A DNA stretch of 64,000 nucleotides from Nesterenkonia aurantiaca (lineage in GTDB: Bacteria; Actinomycetota; Actinomycetes; Actinomycetales; Micrococcaceae): positions 105,674-169,673 of the forward strand of contig NZ_SOAN01000008.1 of NCBI RefSeq assembly GCF_004364585.1, in the 5' to 3' direction. The notes below the pieces were generated by a model, which was not told the origin of the DNA, did no database searches, and was given only the letters and a program-made list of their open reading frames with translations. The number at the start of each line of letters is the position of its first letter. The first letter of the stretch is position 1. Below are positions 39,297 to 48,355 of this stretch, in pieces. A program made the position numbers and the translations under genes.

Positions 39297-41774
39297 TCAG
39301 GGCCCGCTGTCCATCCGCACTCCTCGCCACGTGGGGTGGCGCAGCCGGTTGTCCCTGGTCAAACCGGAATGCCGGACCTCCGCAGACAGCTTCGGAATGA
39401 CCCAGGTGGCGTCGGAGGCATCTTCACGGGGGACGTCATCCACCGGGGGAGTCTTGCGCGTGATCTTCTCCAGTTGGGTGCGGATGTCGGTGAGGTCGAC
39501 GTCGCTGAAGCCAGTGCCGACCCGCCCGGCGTAATGCAGCTCGCCCTCCTCGTCCTCCATACCCAGCAGCAGCGAGCCGAAGGTCTTCGCGCGGCCGCCC
39601 TTGCCCTGGCGCCAACCGATGATCACCACATCGGCGTGATTCTCATGCTTGAGCTTCACCCAGTCATCCGAGCGCCGGCCGACCCGGTAGACGCTGTCTT
39701 TCCGCTTGGCCACCACGCCCTCGAGCTTGAGCTCCGAACTGACCTCGATCGCTTCCTCCAGCGAGTCACCGAGGTCGCCAGGGACCTGGACGTGCGTGCC
39801 GTTCTTCGCCAGATCCTCCAAGAGCTCCCGCCGTTCCCGGTAGGGCTTCTTGGCGAGGTCGCCCTGTTCCGCGGTGTGCAGCACATCGAAGACCATGAAG
39901 TGCACGGGGATCTGCTTTGCTGTCTGCTCGATTTCGCGTGACTTGGTCAGTCGGCCGCGGCGCTGGAGCAGCCCGAAGTCCGGCCTGCTGCCAGAGTTCA
40001 GGGCGACCACCTCGCCGTCGACCACGGTGCCCGGTGGGACGAGCTCGGCGAGCTCTGCGAGTTCCGGGAAGGTCTGGGTGAAGTCTTTGCCGTTGCGGCT
40101 GCGGATCTCAACGTGTCCGTCCTCGTGGACTGCGGCGATCGCGCGGTACCCGTCCCACTTGCCTTCGAACACCCACCCGGAGCCGCGAATGTCCGCAGGC
40201 TTCCCGGGACTGGCCAACATGGGAGAGGGGAGCGGATCAGGGATCGGCGTGGGCTTGCGCTCGGGCTTCTGCTGGGACTTCGGTGTGGACCGCTTCAGCG
40301 GGGATTCGAACGGCTTCTTCTCGGCGTCGGGCCGCGCGGACTTGGCTGAACTCGGCTGGTCCTTGGTGAGCCGAATCAGCCAGTTCTTGCCGTTGTCCTT
40401 GCCCTTGCTGGTGTTGACCAGGGCGTAGCGCCGCGGCACCCCGCCCAGGCCGCCGTCGGGCTGACCATGCAGGATGAACCGGATCTTGCGCTCCTCCCAC
40501 TTCTCGATCTCCACGGTGCCGGTGTCCCAGATGGTGACCTCGCCGCCGCCGAACTCGCCCTTCGGGATGGTGCCCTCGAACTCGGCGTATTCGATCGGAT
40601 GGTCCTCGGTCATCACCGCGAGGTGCTGCTCACTGGGGTCAAGTGGCGGGCCCTTGGGCACCGCCCAGGAGACCAGGACGCCGTCGCGCTCCAGGCGGGT
40701 GTCATAGTGCAGCGCGGTGGCGTGATGCTCCTGGACCACGAAGATCGGGGCGTCACCCCGGGTCGCGGGGGAGTCTGCGGGGACAGGTTCGGGGGTCTTG
40801 GCCGCATCGCGCATCGACCGGTAGGTGGTCAGCGCGTCGTGCGTGGAGGGCAGGCCGTCCGGGGCGTCGTCGTCGGAGCTGAAGTTCGCAAGCGGATCGG
40901 TGCCGGATGCCAGGCGCTGCGTCACCTGGTGCATGTCCAGCTGGGTGAGCTTGGGGTCGTCGAGCTCCTCCCAGGTCCGCGGTGCGGCCACATATGGACC
41001 CTCCGGTGAGCCGGGTCGACCGCGCAGCGAGTAGGGGGCGATGGTGGTCTTGTTCGGGTTGTTCTGCGACCAGTCGATGAGCACCTTGCCCTGGCGCAGG
41101 GACTTCTTCATATCGCTGACCACCGCGTCCGGGTGATCGGTCTCCAGCGCCTTGGCCAGCTCGTGGGCCACCGGGGAGACCTGTTCCGAGGTGTAGGTTC
41201 CGTTCAGGGCGGCGTAGAGGTGGATGCCCTTGGAGCCGGAGGTGACCGGGATCGAGGGCAGGTTCATCTCATCGAGGATGTCGCGGCACCAGAGGGCCAC
41301 CTGCGCACAGTCGCTGAGGTCCGCACCGGGCCCGGGGTCCAGGTCCAGCACCAGTCGGTCGGGGTTCTGTGGTTCGCCGTTCTTGCCGAAGCGCCACTGC
41401 GGAACGTGGATCTCCAGCGCGCCCACCTGTCCGAACCAGGCCAGCACTGCGGGTTCGTTCGCCAGCGGGTAGATGTTGCTGTGATCGGAGTGCTCCAGCT
41501 CCTGGCGCGGCACCCAGGCCGGGGCGGAGTCCTCCAGGTTCTTGCGGAAGAACGGCTCGCTGGGCTTGTCCGCGGTGCCCACGCCGTCGGGCCAGCGCTT
41601 CCGGGTGGCCGGACGATCCCTGGCGTGGGGGAGCATCGCGTCCGCGACGGTCTGGAAGTAGTGGATGACCTCACCCTTGGTGGTGCCCGAGGCGGGGAAG
41701 AGGACCTTGTCCAGGTTGGAGAGCCGCAGCTTGTGGCCACCCACGGTGACAGTCTGCTGCCGCTTGCTAGCCAT
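39297..41774 (-). CDS. ligD: Multifunctional NHEJ DNA ligase LigD (polymerase-phosphoesterase-ligase)
   Basis: An 825-residue protein with the mycobacterial order of domains: primase-like polymerase at about 10-300 (LDLDPGPGADLSDC metal Asp pair, GSKGIHLY, the SLRGRPGSPEG ending), 3'-phosphoesterase at about 335-480 (VVQEHHATALHYDTRLE), and ATP-dependent ligase at about 520-815 with the nucleotidyl-Lys motif EGKWDGYRAIA near residue 537. LigD works with Ku to rejoin double-strand breaks; a Ku gene is present at 58.7 kb. The domain linkers are Pro/Lys-rich. It lies alone on its strand behind a terminator hairpin from the AhpD-like gene. Confidence 0.93.
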   Translation of the reverse strand: MASKRQQTVTVGGHKLRLSNLDKVLFPASGTTKGEVIHYFQTVADAMLPHARDRPATRKRWPDGVGTADKPSEPFFRKNLEDSAPAWVPRQELEHSDHSNIYPLANEPAVLAWFGQVGALEIHVPQWRFGKNGEPQNPDRLVLDLDPGPGADLSDCAQVALWCRDILDEMNLPSIPVTSGSKGIHLYAALNGTYTSEQVSPVAHELAKALETDHPDAVVSDMKKSLRQGKVLIDWSQNNPNKTTIAPYSLRGRPGSPEGPYVAAPRTWEELDDPKLTQLDMHQVTQRLASGTDPLANFSSDDDAPDGLPSTHDALTTYRSMRDAAKTPEPVPADSPATRGDAPIFVVQEHHATALHYDTRLERDGVLVSWAVPKGPPLDPSEQHLAVMTEDHPIEYAEFEGTIPKGEFGGGEVTIWDTGTVEIEKWEERKIRFILHGQPDGGLGGVPRRYALVNTSKGKDNGKNWLIRLTKDQPSSAKSARPDAEKKPFESPLKRSTPKSQQKPERKPTPIPDPLPSPMLASPGKPADIRGSGWVFEGKWDGYRAIAAVHEDGHVEIRSRNGKDFTQTFPELAELAELVPPGTVVDGEVVALNSGSRPDFGLLQRRGRLTKSREIEQTAKQIPVHFMVFDVLHTAEQGDLAKKPYRERRELLEDLAKNGTHVQVPGDLGDSLEEAIEVSSELKLEGVVAKRKDSVYRVGRRSDDWVKLKHENHADVVIIGWRQGKGGRAKTFGSLLLGMEDEEGELHYAGRVGTGFSDVDLTDIRTQLEKITRKTPPVDDVPREDASDATWVIPKLSAEVRHSGLTRDNRLRHPTWRGVRMDSGP

Positions 41775-41854
41775 GGGTCAACCCTGGTCGCGGAGGCTGA
41801 GTGTTGGCTGGGCGCTTCGTGACGGATGGCGCAGACCCTGCCCACAGCGCGCCA

Positions 41855-41887
41855 GTGGCGGGCGCCGCAGTTCGCGGCGCCCGCCAC
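41855..41887. terminator. Perfect 14 bp GC-rich hairpin between ahpD-like gene and ligD
   Basis: GTGGCGGGCGCCGC at 41855-41868 pairs perfectly with 41874-41887 around the loop AGTTC. It lies 62 nt past the stop of the AhpD-like gene (minus strand) and 81 nt before the ligD start, so it should end the first transcript. No U-tract follows. Confidence 0.65.
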
Positions 41888-41948
41888 CAGTCAGCCTCAG
41901 GCTACGAGCGGTTCAGCGCTGCGTTCCCGCAGGCTGCGCCGCCGCAGG

Positions 41949-42491
41949 CTACAGCGAGGGTGCGGCCGGGACGTCGAGCTCGGTCTTGACCATGTGGTTG
42001 AAGTAGTTGGTGTACAGGTTCACCGTCACATGGCTGGAGAGCTCGGTCAGCTCCTCGGTGCTCCATCCGGCATCCAGCGCGGCCTGCCAGGTGGCGTCCT
42101 GGACATTGCCCTTCTCCGCGGTCGCCTCGCGGGCCACCTCCAGCAGAGCATGCAGCTTCGGGTCGAAGTCGACCTCGCCGCGACGGATGGCCACGGTCTG
42201 CTCCTCGCTGAGTCCGGCACCCTTGGCGCCCTGGGTGTGGGCGGACTGGCAGTAGGTGCAGTCATTGACATTGCCCACGGCCAGCGCGATGGCTTCCCGG
42301 GTCTGTGCGTCGAAGGTTCCGTAGTCCGCGATGACCTGCTGGATGGCGATGTAGGTCTGCAGCGCCACCGGTGAGGACGCCATCGCCCCATGGATGTTCA
42401 GGACCTTGCCGAACTTCTGCTCCAGGTCCTTCAGCTCAGGCTGGACGCTCTCGGGTGCGGTCTCGACGGTTTGTACAGCGGCTCGTGTCAA
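41949..42491 (-). CDS. AhpD-like carboxymuconolactone decarboxylase-family protein
   Basis: About 180 residues from TTG 42491 (GAAAGG seven nt upstream); a TTG at 42524 would add 11 residues. It has the CMD/AhpD fold with the redox motif NDCTYCQSAHTQGAK near residue 85, the family's C-x2-C-x3-H active site. Such proteins act as peroxidase partners or disulfide reductants. E. coli YnjA belongs to the same family and lies beside ynjBCD, and a YnjBCD-like importer is encoded 1 kb away here. It shares its strand with the Crp/Fnr regulator gene upstream. Confidence 0.85.
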   Translation of the reverse strand: MTRAAVQTVETAPESVQPELKDLEQKFGKVLNIHGAMASSPVALQTYIAIQQVIADYGTFDAQTREAIALAVGNVNDCTYCQSAHTQGAKGAGLSEEQTVAIRRGEVDFDPKLHALLEVAREATAEKGNVQDATWQAALDAGWSTEELTELSSHVTVNLYTNYFNHMVKTELDVPAAPSL

Positions 42492-42550
42492 AGTGATGCC
42501 TTTCTCTTGTGTGGATCCCGCCAACCGATAGGTGTGGGCGGCGGAAGAAT

Positions 42551-43363
42551 CTAGGAGGTCGTTCTGGCGGTGGACCGCAGCCCCTGCGAATCCTTGACGG
42601 TGATGCGTCCGCGGGCCTGCCGGATGTAACCCTGCGCGGCGAACTCCGAGAGGACCTTGCTGGTCCCCTCACGGGTGGCTCCGAGCAGGCCGGCGAGCTG
42701 TTCATGTGTGATGCGGATGGTGCCGCCGTGCCCCAGTCGGGCGCTGAGCGCGGTGGTGGGGGCGGATTCGGCCAGGGTGAGCAGCGTCTTGGCGGCGCGG
42801 GCCGCCAGGGGACGCAGCGCCAGGTCGGTGAGCCGCTCTTCCAGGCGGGCCACCTGGTCACCGAGGAGCTTCGCGATCCGCAGCGCGATGCGTGGGTCCG
42901 CTATCAGGTGCCGCTCCACGTCTTCCACCGTGAGCTGGCAGATGACCGAGTCTTCGATGGCCTCGGCGTAGTTCTCATACATCCGCTGACCCACCAGCAG
43001 CATCTCGCCGAAAACCGCTCCCGGCTCCAGGATCGCCAGCGTCAGCGTCTTCCCGTCCTCGGCGACCCGGAAGACCCGGACGCGCCCGGATTTCAGCACG
43101 AACAGGGCACTGACTGGTTCCGACTGCGAGAAGACCAGCTCCCCGGGGCCGAAACGGCGTTCCGGGACCATCTGTTCCAGTCCCTCCATCTCGGCAGGGC
43201 TGAGGTCAGCGAACAGGTCCACCTCATCCAGGCAGGTGAAGTCATCGGTGGCGAAGCTCAAGGGGTCTCTCTCCCGTCGCTGCGGAGACCATGGTTGGTC
43301 ACCGCATGTTGAGGCATGGGTGAGGTGATGCACGCATGCGCTGGGTGTCTCCATGATGGACAT
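42551..43363 (-). CDS. Crp/Fnr-family transcriptional regulator
   Basis: A 270-residue regulator with GGAGGG upstream of ATG 43363. A cyclic-nucleotide-binding-like beta barrel occupies about 45-160 (LFADLSPAEMEGLEQMVPERRF, LEPGAVFGEMLLV), and the winged helix with its DNA-recognition helix is TIRITHEQLAGLLGATREGTSKVLSEF near residues 210-235. The N-terminal 40 residues add Cys10, Cys20 and Cys44, but spacing does not show an FNR-type iron-sulfur site. It may control the adjacent AhpD-like gene or the ynj-like transporter. The effector is unknown. Confidence 0.87.
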   Translation of the reverse strand: MSIMETPSACVHHLTHASTCGDQPWSPQRRERDPLSFATDDFTCLDEVDLFADLSPAEMEGLEQMVPERRFGPGELVFSQSEPVSALFVLKSGRVRVFRVAEDGKTLTLAILEPGAVFGEMLLVGQRMYENYAEAIEDSVICQLTVEDVERHLIADPRIALRIAKLLGDQVARLEERLTDLALRPLAARAAKTLLTLAESAPTTALSARLGHGGTIRITHEQLAGLLGATREGTSKVLSEFAAQGYIRQARGRITVKDSQGLRSTARTTS

Positions 43364-43487
43364 CTCCTGCTCCCTCCTTCAACTTCGGCGGCACCGTGTC
43401 TCGGCTGCACTGACCACCGTAGGTGCGTCGTCGAGCGCAGGTCTGCAATCCAGCGCACACTCGCGCACAGGCACGACGGCCACCGGC

Positions 43488-44534
43488 TCAGAGCGGAACC
43501 ACCCATCCCGCGGTCCCGCGCAGGCCCACCCCGGTGGTGTCCCCGCGGCTCAGCCTCGGCGTCCCGGTGACCTCGACGGCCACGTCGACCCGCTCCTGAT
43601 CTGCAGCTGCGTCCAGCGTGACGCGCACCAGGGTGTGCGCACCGGAGGGTCTGATCTGGGTGACCGTTCCTCGGGCGGGGGCCTCACCGGCGCCGGTCAG
43701 CTGCAGCGATTCCTGCCGGGGCATCAGCAGGGCTGGGCCGTCGGGAGTGTCTGGGGCGACAGTGATCCGGCCCAGTGCAGAATGGTGCACCCCCGCGCGG
43801 ATGACGCCGAGAACCTCATTCAGCCCGCCCAGGATGCGATTGACCGCCGGAGAGGCTGGTTGGTGGTGGATCTGGGCGACGGGGGCGTGCTGGAGGATCT
43901 CACCGTGCTCGAGCACCGCGATGGTGTCGGCCAGGACCGACGCCTCACGCCGGTCGTGAGTGACCAGCACGATGGTGGGGCGAAGCTGCTCGCGGATTGT
44001 CTCGAGGAGCTCGTACATGTCTTCGCGCAGCCCAAGGTCCAGCGAGCTGAACGGCTCGTCCAGCAGCAGGATGCGCGGTCGGCGCGCCAGAGCGCGGGCC
44101 AGCGCCACGCGCTGCTCCTGCCCGCCGGAGAGCTGGCCCGGCATGCGCTGGGCGTAGTCGGCCAGCTGGACCAGCTCCAGATACTCACGCGCCTGACGCC
44201 GCGACTCCGCCTTGGAGCCTCCGGCCATGCGGGAGGCGAAGGCCACGTTGTCCACCACGCTCAGATGTGGGAACAGCAGCGGCCGCTGAAACACCAGCCC
44301 GGTCTCGCGCTTCTCAGCCTCCACCGCGGTGACGTCCTCCCCGTCGATGCGCACCTGCCCCGCCGAGGGTGGCAACAGTCCTGCGGCGATGCGCAGCAGC
44401 GTGGATTTTCCGCTTCCGGAGGCTCCCAGCAGAGCGACACAGCTGCTCTCCGGCACGCAGAGCGTGATGTCTCGCAGCACCTCCTCGGCACCGAAACGGT
44501 GCGAGACCGCGTCGAAGGTCAGGCTCGAACTCAT
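43488..44534 (-). CDS. ynjD: ABC transporter ATP-binding protein (YnjD/PotA-like)
   Basis: A 348-residue ATPase. Walker A LGASGSGKSTLLRIAAG, signature LSGGQEQRVALARAL and Walker B ILLLDEPFSSLD are intact; a TOBE-like regulatory C-terminus (about 240-348) follows. The start overlaps the permease stop by 4 nt. The substrate-binding protein at the other end of the operon resembles E. coli YnjB, so ynjD is my best name, though polyamine or iron import cannot be excluded from this subunit alone. It is the last gene of the transporter operon. Confidence 0.82.
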   Translation of the reverse strand: MSSSLTFDAVSHRFGAEEVLRDITLCVPESSCVALLGASGSGKSTLLRIAAGLLPPSAGQVRIDGEDVTAVEAEKRETGLVFQRPLLFPHLSVVDNVAFASRMAGGSKAESRRQAREYLELVQLADYAQRMPGQLSGGQEQRVALARALARRPRILLLDEPFSSLDLGLREDMYELLETIREQLRPTIVLVTHDRREASVLADTIAVLEHGEILQHAPVAQIHHQPASPAVNRILGGLNEVLGVIRAGVHHSALGRITVAPDTPDGPALLMPRQESLQLTGAGEAPARGTVTQIRPSGAHTLVRVTLDAAADQERVDVAVEVTGTPRLSRGDTTGVGLRGTAGWVVPL

Positions 44535-45397
44535 GGCGAGATCCTTCCACGGGCGCCCCAGCGGGCCAAGAAGGCCAGCAGAATGACAGGCGGGAGGATC
44601 ATCGCCAGGGACAGCGCGGCGGTGAGCTGTTCACCACCGGTGCTCGACGCCGAGGAGCCCAGCAGCATCGGAAGCGTGCGGAACTGGCCACCCCCGATGA
44701 GCACCGTGGTGATGTAGTCGCTCCAGCCCACAAGAAACGCCAGGAAGCCGGCACGGGCGATCGCCGGTGCCAGGAGTGCCATCCGCACCGTGCGGATCAC
44801 CCGCACCCGAGACGCCCCCAGAGTGCGTGCCACCTCCTCGAACCGCCAGTCATAGGAGGCCAGCGCGACGCTGAACATGTAGGTCGTGTAGGGCAGGGCC
44901 GTCACCGTGAGCACGATCAGCACGGCGGCAAACGTGGGGACCCGGGCAGAGAGCAGCAGCACATTGGCGCCCATGACCAGAGCGAAGGGTGGAATCGCCA
45001 GCGGGGTCAGCAGAAGGAACCCCACGATCCGGGACAGGGTGCGCGGGAGCCTGTGCAGGCTGAACGCGGCCAGTGCCCCCAGCGTCGTGGCAGCGACGGC
45101 GACGCTCATGCCCAGCGCCAGGGACCACAGACCTGCCTGGAGGATCTCGGGACTCAGCAGTGATTCCAGCGCCTGGGACGACCATGAGCCGGGCAGCGGT
45201 GCGGGCGCCCGCCACTGACCGGCCACAGACCACAGCAGCACCGGGGCCAGGGGCAGCAGGATCCAGAGCAGCAGCGCCGCACCCAGGACGACGGGCAGGA
45301 TTCTTCGCCACCCGGAAACCGATGCTCGCCGTGCGCTGGGCTGAGGCCTGCGTTCGGGGACGCGGCTGCTCGGGACCGGCTTCGTCACCGTGGTCAT
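44531..45397 (-). CDS. ABC transporter permease (YnjC second half-like)
   Basis: A 288-residue permease with six hydrophobic segments and the cytoplasmic EAA loop VARTLGASRVRVIRTVRMALLAP shortened here to its core VARTLGASRV. The N-terminal 30 residues are cytoplasmic and basic. E. coli YnjC is one protein with two permease halves; here the halves are separate genes, this one and the next upstream. Both ends overlap neighbours by 4 nt (ATGA). The name follows the substrate-binding protein of the operon. Confidence 0.82.
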   Translation of the reverse strand: MTTVTKPVPSSRVPERRPQPSARRASVSGWRRILPVVLGAALLLWILLPLAPVLLWSVAGQWRAPAPLPGSWSSQALESLLSPEILQAGLWSLALGMSVAVAATTLGALAAFSLHRLPRTLSRIVGFLLLTPLAIPPFALVMGANVLLLSARVPTFAAVLIVLTVTALPYTTYMFSVALASYDWRFEEVARTLGASRVRVIRTVRMALLAPAIARAGFLAFLVGWSDYITTVLIGGGQFRTLPMLLGSSASSTGGEQLTAALSLAMILPPVILLAFLARWGARGRISP

Positions 45398-46272
45398 GAG
45401 CTGACACCTGACTGGGCTCTCGAGCGTCGTCTCGAGCGGCGAGTCAGCAGCAGTCCCAGCCCGATCACGGCGAGCGCGACCGCCACGGAGGTCAGCGCGG
45501 TGGCCATCGCCTCCGGGCGGGAGCTCAGGTCCACGGATCCGAAGAGCCGCACGGCGCGCACCGAGAGCGGCTCCGGGGCCACCGGCCCCAGCAGCCAGGG
45601 CGCCTCATAGGAGCCGAGGGTGTAGACGAACACCACCAGCCCGGCCACGCCCAAGGGGACCCGGGCCAGCGGAAGGATCACGTGCAGCATCCGCTGCCGT
45701 GCTGAGGCGCCCAGCGTCGCCGCGGTCTCGGTCAGCTCAGCCACCGGCCGGCCGATCCCGCCGAGGACCACCAGCGCGACGAAGGCAGACTCCTTCCATG
45801 CGAACTCCAGAATCACCGCGGCCCACCAGGAATCACCCACCAGCTGCGGAAATCCCTCGGGCATGCCCAGCACGCGTGCCAGGAAGCCGGCATCGGCGAG
45901 CAGCAGCCCGATGGCCCCGGAGGCCACCAGATGCGGGATCGGGATGGTGGCCGCGCTGAGCGCCGCCACCAGTCGGCCGCCGCGACCCGCGGTGAGCGCA
46001 TACGCGGCGACCAGAAAGCCGACCACGAGCGCGAGGGCCGTGGACGCCGTCGCGAGGTAGAGGGACACGCCTGCCGACTCGAGCAGAGACGCCCCGTCGG
46101 CCCACGCCTCGGTGCTGAACCTGGCCTCTCCGAAGACGGGCAGGAACCCCAGGCTCTGTAGCAGCGCCGTCAGCAGGGCGGCGCCGATCACCAGGACCAC
46201 CAGCAGCACGGCAGGGGCCGCGGTCAGCAGCGCCCGCCGAGAGGCTGATCGCTGCCCTGAGGGAACGCTCAT
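45394..46272 (-). CDS. ABC transporter permease (YnjC first half-like)
   Basis: A 292-residue permease from ATG 46272, whose first base is shared with the stop of the substrate-binding protein gene (TGATG). Six hydrophobic segments; the coupling loop is ETAATLGASARQRMLHVILPLAR shortened here to ATLGASARQRM. The long first periplasmic loop contains GEARFSTEAWADG. It forms the transport channel with the preceding permease. An in-frame start at 46299 would lie inside the binding-protein gene. Confidence 0.82.
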   Translation of the reverse strand: MSVPSGQRSASRRALLTAAPAVLLVVLVIGAALLTALLQSLGFLPVFGEARFSTEAWADGASLLESAGVSLYLATASTALALVVGFLVAAYALTAGRGGRLVAALSAATIPIPHLVASGAIGLLLADAGFLARVLGMPEGFPQLVGDSWWAAVILEFAWKESAFVALVVLGGIGRPVAELTETAATLGASARQRMLHVILPLARVPLGVAGLVVFVYTLGSYEAPWLLGPVAPEPLSVRAVRLFGSVDLSSRPEAMATALTSVAVALAVIGLGLLLTRRSRRRSRAQSGVSS

Positions 46273-47525
46273 CAGCGCCTGGCCACGGACTCTCGCCACG
46301 CCTCATCCAGGGCAGGCACCCAGTCGAAGCCCAGCTCCGCATGAGCGTTGCGTGACAGCTCCTGGTAGGAGGGCACCACCGGGGAGCTGGGCAGCTCCTC
46401 GAATCGTGACCGGTCCGCCGAGTCCAGCCCCTCGACGTCGAGCACGGTGAACTGGCCCCACACCTCAGGGTCGGCCTTGAGCGCCTGCTGGGCAGGGGAG
46501 AGCGCGAGGTTCGCCACGGCCATCGCCCCGGCGGTGTCCTGCGCGTTGACCGGGATCGCGAGGAAGCTCGCGTTGCCCACCGTGCCCTCCTCCATGGGCA
46601 TCACCCGCGTGGAGGCAGGCAGCGCCCCGGAGTCGACGAGTTCGGTCAGCCGGGCCGGGCCGTAGGTCATCCCGATGTCGATCTGGCGGTCGTTGAAGAG
46701 CTCGTTCAGCGCCTGCTCGTCCCGTGGGTAGGTGGCGCCCTCGCGCCAGAGCGAAGGTGCCAGCTCCTCCAGCGTCTCGATCGCGGCGGGGGAGTGCTCC
46801 GCGAAGCTCTCCGCGCTGAACTCCAGCGGGATCTCCCCGGCGCCGCCGGCCTGGGAGATCATCACCTCGCGCAGAAAAACGCTGCCGGTGAAGTCAGGGG
46901 GCCCGGGGTAGGTGAATCGCCCAGGGTTCGCCTCGGCCCAGTCGATCAGCTCCGGCAGCGACTCCGGTGGTTCGGCCACGGCCTCCGAGTCATAGAAATA
47001 GGTGAACTGCGCCTTGTGCCAGGGAGCCTCACACCCGTTGACGGGGGTCCCGAAATCATCGCTCAGCAGCGGGTCCGCAGGGTCGGTGTGCTCCATATTG
47101 GGCAGCATCTCGGTCCAGCCGCAGCGCCACGCCTCGGCCTGGCGCCCGGTGCTGAACGTGGGGCCGTTGACCCAGACCAGGTCCACGGAGCCGTCCTCGC
47201 GTCCGGCCTGCCGCTCATTGAGCACCCGATTCAGCGCGTCCGCAGTGTCGGTCACCGGGACTCGGCGCAGCGTGATGCCCAGCTCCTCCGCCGCCGGGGC
47301 CAGTTCCTCATCGACATAGGTGTTGCCCTGCTCATCACCGCCGTACATCCACAGGTCCACCGTCTGGCCCTGGGCCGCGTCCAGCACGGCGTCGAAGTCG
47401 GTGAACTCCTCGGGCGCGGCCACGGAACCTCCTGCGCAGGCCGAGAGCAGCAGGGCGCCAGCTGCCAGGGACGGGAGGATCATCAGGTGCTTCTGTGTCC
47501 GGGTGCGGGGTCTGTGCCGGGTCAT
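46272..47525 (-). CDS. ynjB: ABC transporter substrate-binding lipoprotein (YnjB-like)
   Basis: A 417-residue lipoprotein: basic start, hydrophobic stretch, lipobox LSAC. Family features I recall from YnjB are LWMYGGDEQGNTYVDEE, VPVTDTADALNRVLNE and GSVDLVWVNGPTF. The YnjBCD importer of E. coli has no firmly known substrate, so none is given here. It begins about 90 nt from the divergent TVP38 gene, and that gap holds three 15-bp G-rich repeats. AAGGA four nt before the ATG is its ribosome site. Confidence 0.85.
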   Translation of the reverse strand: MTRHRPRTRTQKHLMILPSLAAGALLLSACAGGSVAAPEEFTDFDAVLDAAQGQTVDLWMYGGDEQGNTYVDEELAPAAEELGITLRRVPVTDTADALNRVLNERQAGREDGSVDLVWVNGPTFSTGRQAEAWRCGWTEMLPNMEHTDPADPLLSDDFGTPVNGCEAPWHKAQFTYFYDSEAVAEPPESLPELIDWAEANPGRFTYPGPPDFTGSVFLREVMISQAGGAGEIPLEFSAESFAEHSPAAIETLEELAPSLWREGATYPRDEQALNELFNDRQIDIGMTYGPARLTELVDSGALPASTRVMPMEEGTVGNASFLAIPVNAQDTAGAMAVANLALSPAQQALKADPEVWGQFTVLDVEGLDSADRSRFEELPSSPVVPSYQELSRNAHAELGFDWVPALDEAWRESVARR

Positions 47526-47536
47526 CGGGTCCTTCT

Positions 47537-47590
47537 GGTCTGGGGGAGGCGGATCTGGAGGAGACGGGTCTGGGGGAGGCGGGTCTGGGG
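47537..47590. repeat. 15-bp G-rich tandem repeat in the ynjB/TVP38 divergent gap
   Basis: Units GGTCTGGGGGAGGCG (47537-47551), GATCTGGAGGAGACG (47552-47566, three changes) and GGTCTGGGGGAGGCG (47567-47581, identical to the first) are followed by a partial fourth copy to 47590. The plus strand has runs of four to five G and could form a G-quadruplex; the minus strand, C-rich, lies in the ynjB 5' leader. The tract fills almost the whole promoter region of two divergent operons. Confidence 0.85.
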
Positions 47591-47614
47591 TGCGGGTTCA
47601 CGTAGGGTCATGGG

Positions 47615-48355
47615 GTGAATGAGATGGGGGCACAGGGGATGCAAGGTGAGAGCCCCGAGCCTGGTGTCCCGGAACCACGCGAGGAGCCTCCTGCGGCCGG
47701 AAGGCGAGACAGGAAAGCCGTGCTGAAGGCGCTGGTCCTGCTGATCGCCCTGGTGCTCTTCACCGTGGCCGCGCTGGCACTGCCGATCCCGAGTGTGGAG
47801 CAGATGCGGGCCAGTGTGGCGGAGGCAGGCTGGTGGGGGCCCCTCGGTTTCGGCGCCGCCTACGCAGCCCTGACGTTGGCGCCGGTGCCGAAGAACGTGC
47901 TCTCCATCGGGGCAGGCGTGCTCTTCGGGTTCGGACCAGGGCTGCTGATCGTCTACAGCGCCGCCATGGTGGGCGCCGCCGCGGCGTTCTGGCTCGGCCG
48001 CGTCCTGGGCCGGGAAGCCGTGGAACACTTCACCGGGACCCGCGTCGCCAAGGTCGAGGAGGTCCTGCTGCGCCACGGCTTTCTTGCCGTGGTCGGGGTC
48101 AGGCTCGTGCCCGTGCTGCCCTTCACCGCGATCAACTACTCGGCCGGGCTGACCGCCCTGGGCTGGTGGCCGTACCTGCTCGGCACGCTGGTGGGCATGA
48201 TCCCCGGCACTGCCAGCTACCTCGCGCTGGGCGCCTATGGCTTCCAGCCGGGCCTGCAGGCCGAAGTCGCCTTCGCGGTGCTGGGCCTGCTGACCCTGGC
48301 AGCGATCGCCTACATGGTCCGGGCTCGCGGAAGACGAGGCCGAGCAGATGTTTGA
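47615..48355 (+). CDS. TVP38/TMEM64-family (SNARE-associated/DedA-like) membrane protein
   Basis: A 246-residue membrane protein from GTG 47615; ATG codons at 47624 and 47639 are alternatives. The N-terminal 35 residues are Glu/Pro-rich and cytoplasmic. Family signature: APVPKNVLSIGAGVLFGFGPGL near residue 90, FWLGRVLGREAVE and VRLVPVLPFTAINYSAG near 165, with about five helices in all. TVP38 proteins are linked to lipid flipping in the DedA superfamily. Its 3' end overlaps the CDP-alcohol transferase gene by 8 nt, supporting a link with membrane lipid synthesis. Confidence 0.86.
   Translation: MNEMGAQGMQGESPEPGVPEPREEPPAAGRRDRKAVLKALVLLIALVLFTVAALALPIPSVEQMRASVAEAGWWGPLGFGAAYAALTLAPVPKNVLSIGAGVLFGFGPGLLIVYSAAMVGAAAAFWLGRVLGREAVEHFTGTRVAKVEEVLLRHGFLAVVGVRLVPVLPFTAINYSAGLTALGWWPYLLGTLVGMIPGTASYLALGAYGFQPGLQAEVAFAVLGLLTLAAIAYMVRARGRRGRADV

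Noticed and set aside
43364..43487. Crp/Fnr binding site ahead of the Crp/Fnr-family gene
   Set aside because: No TGTGA-N6-TCACA or TTGAT-N4-ATCAA palindrome was found in the gap.
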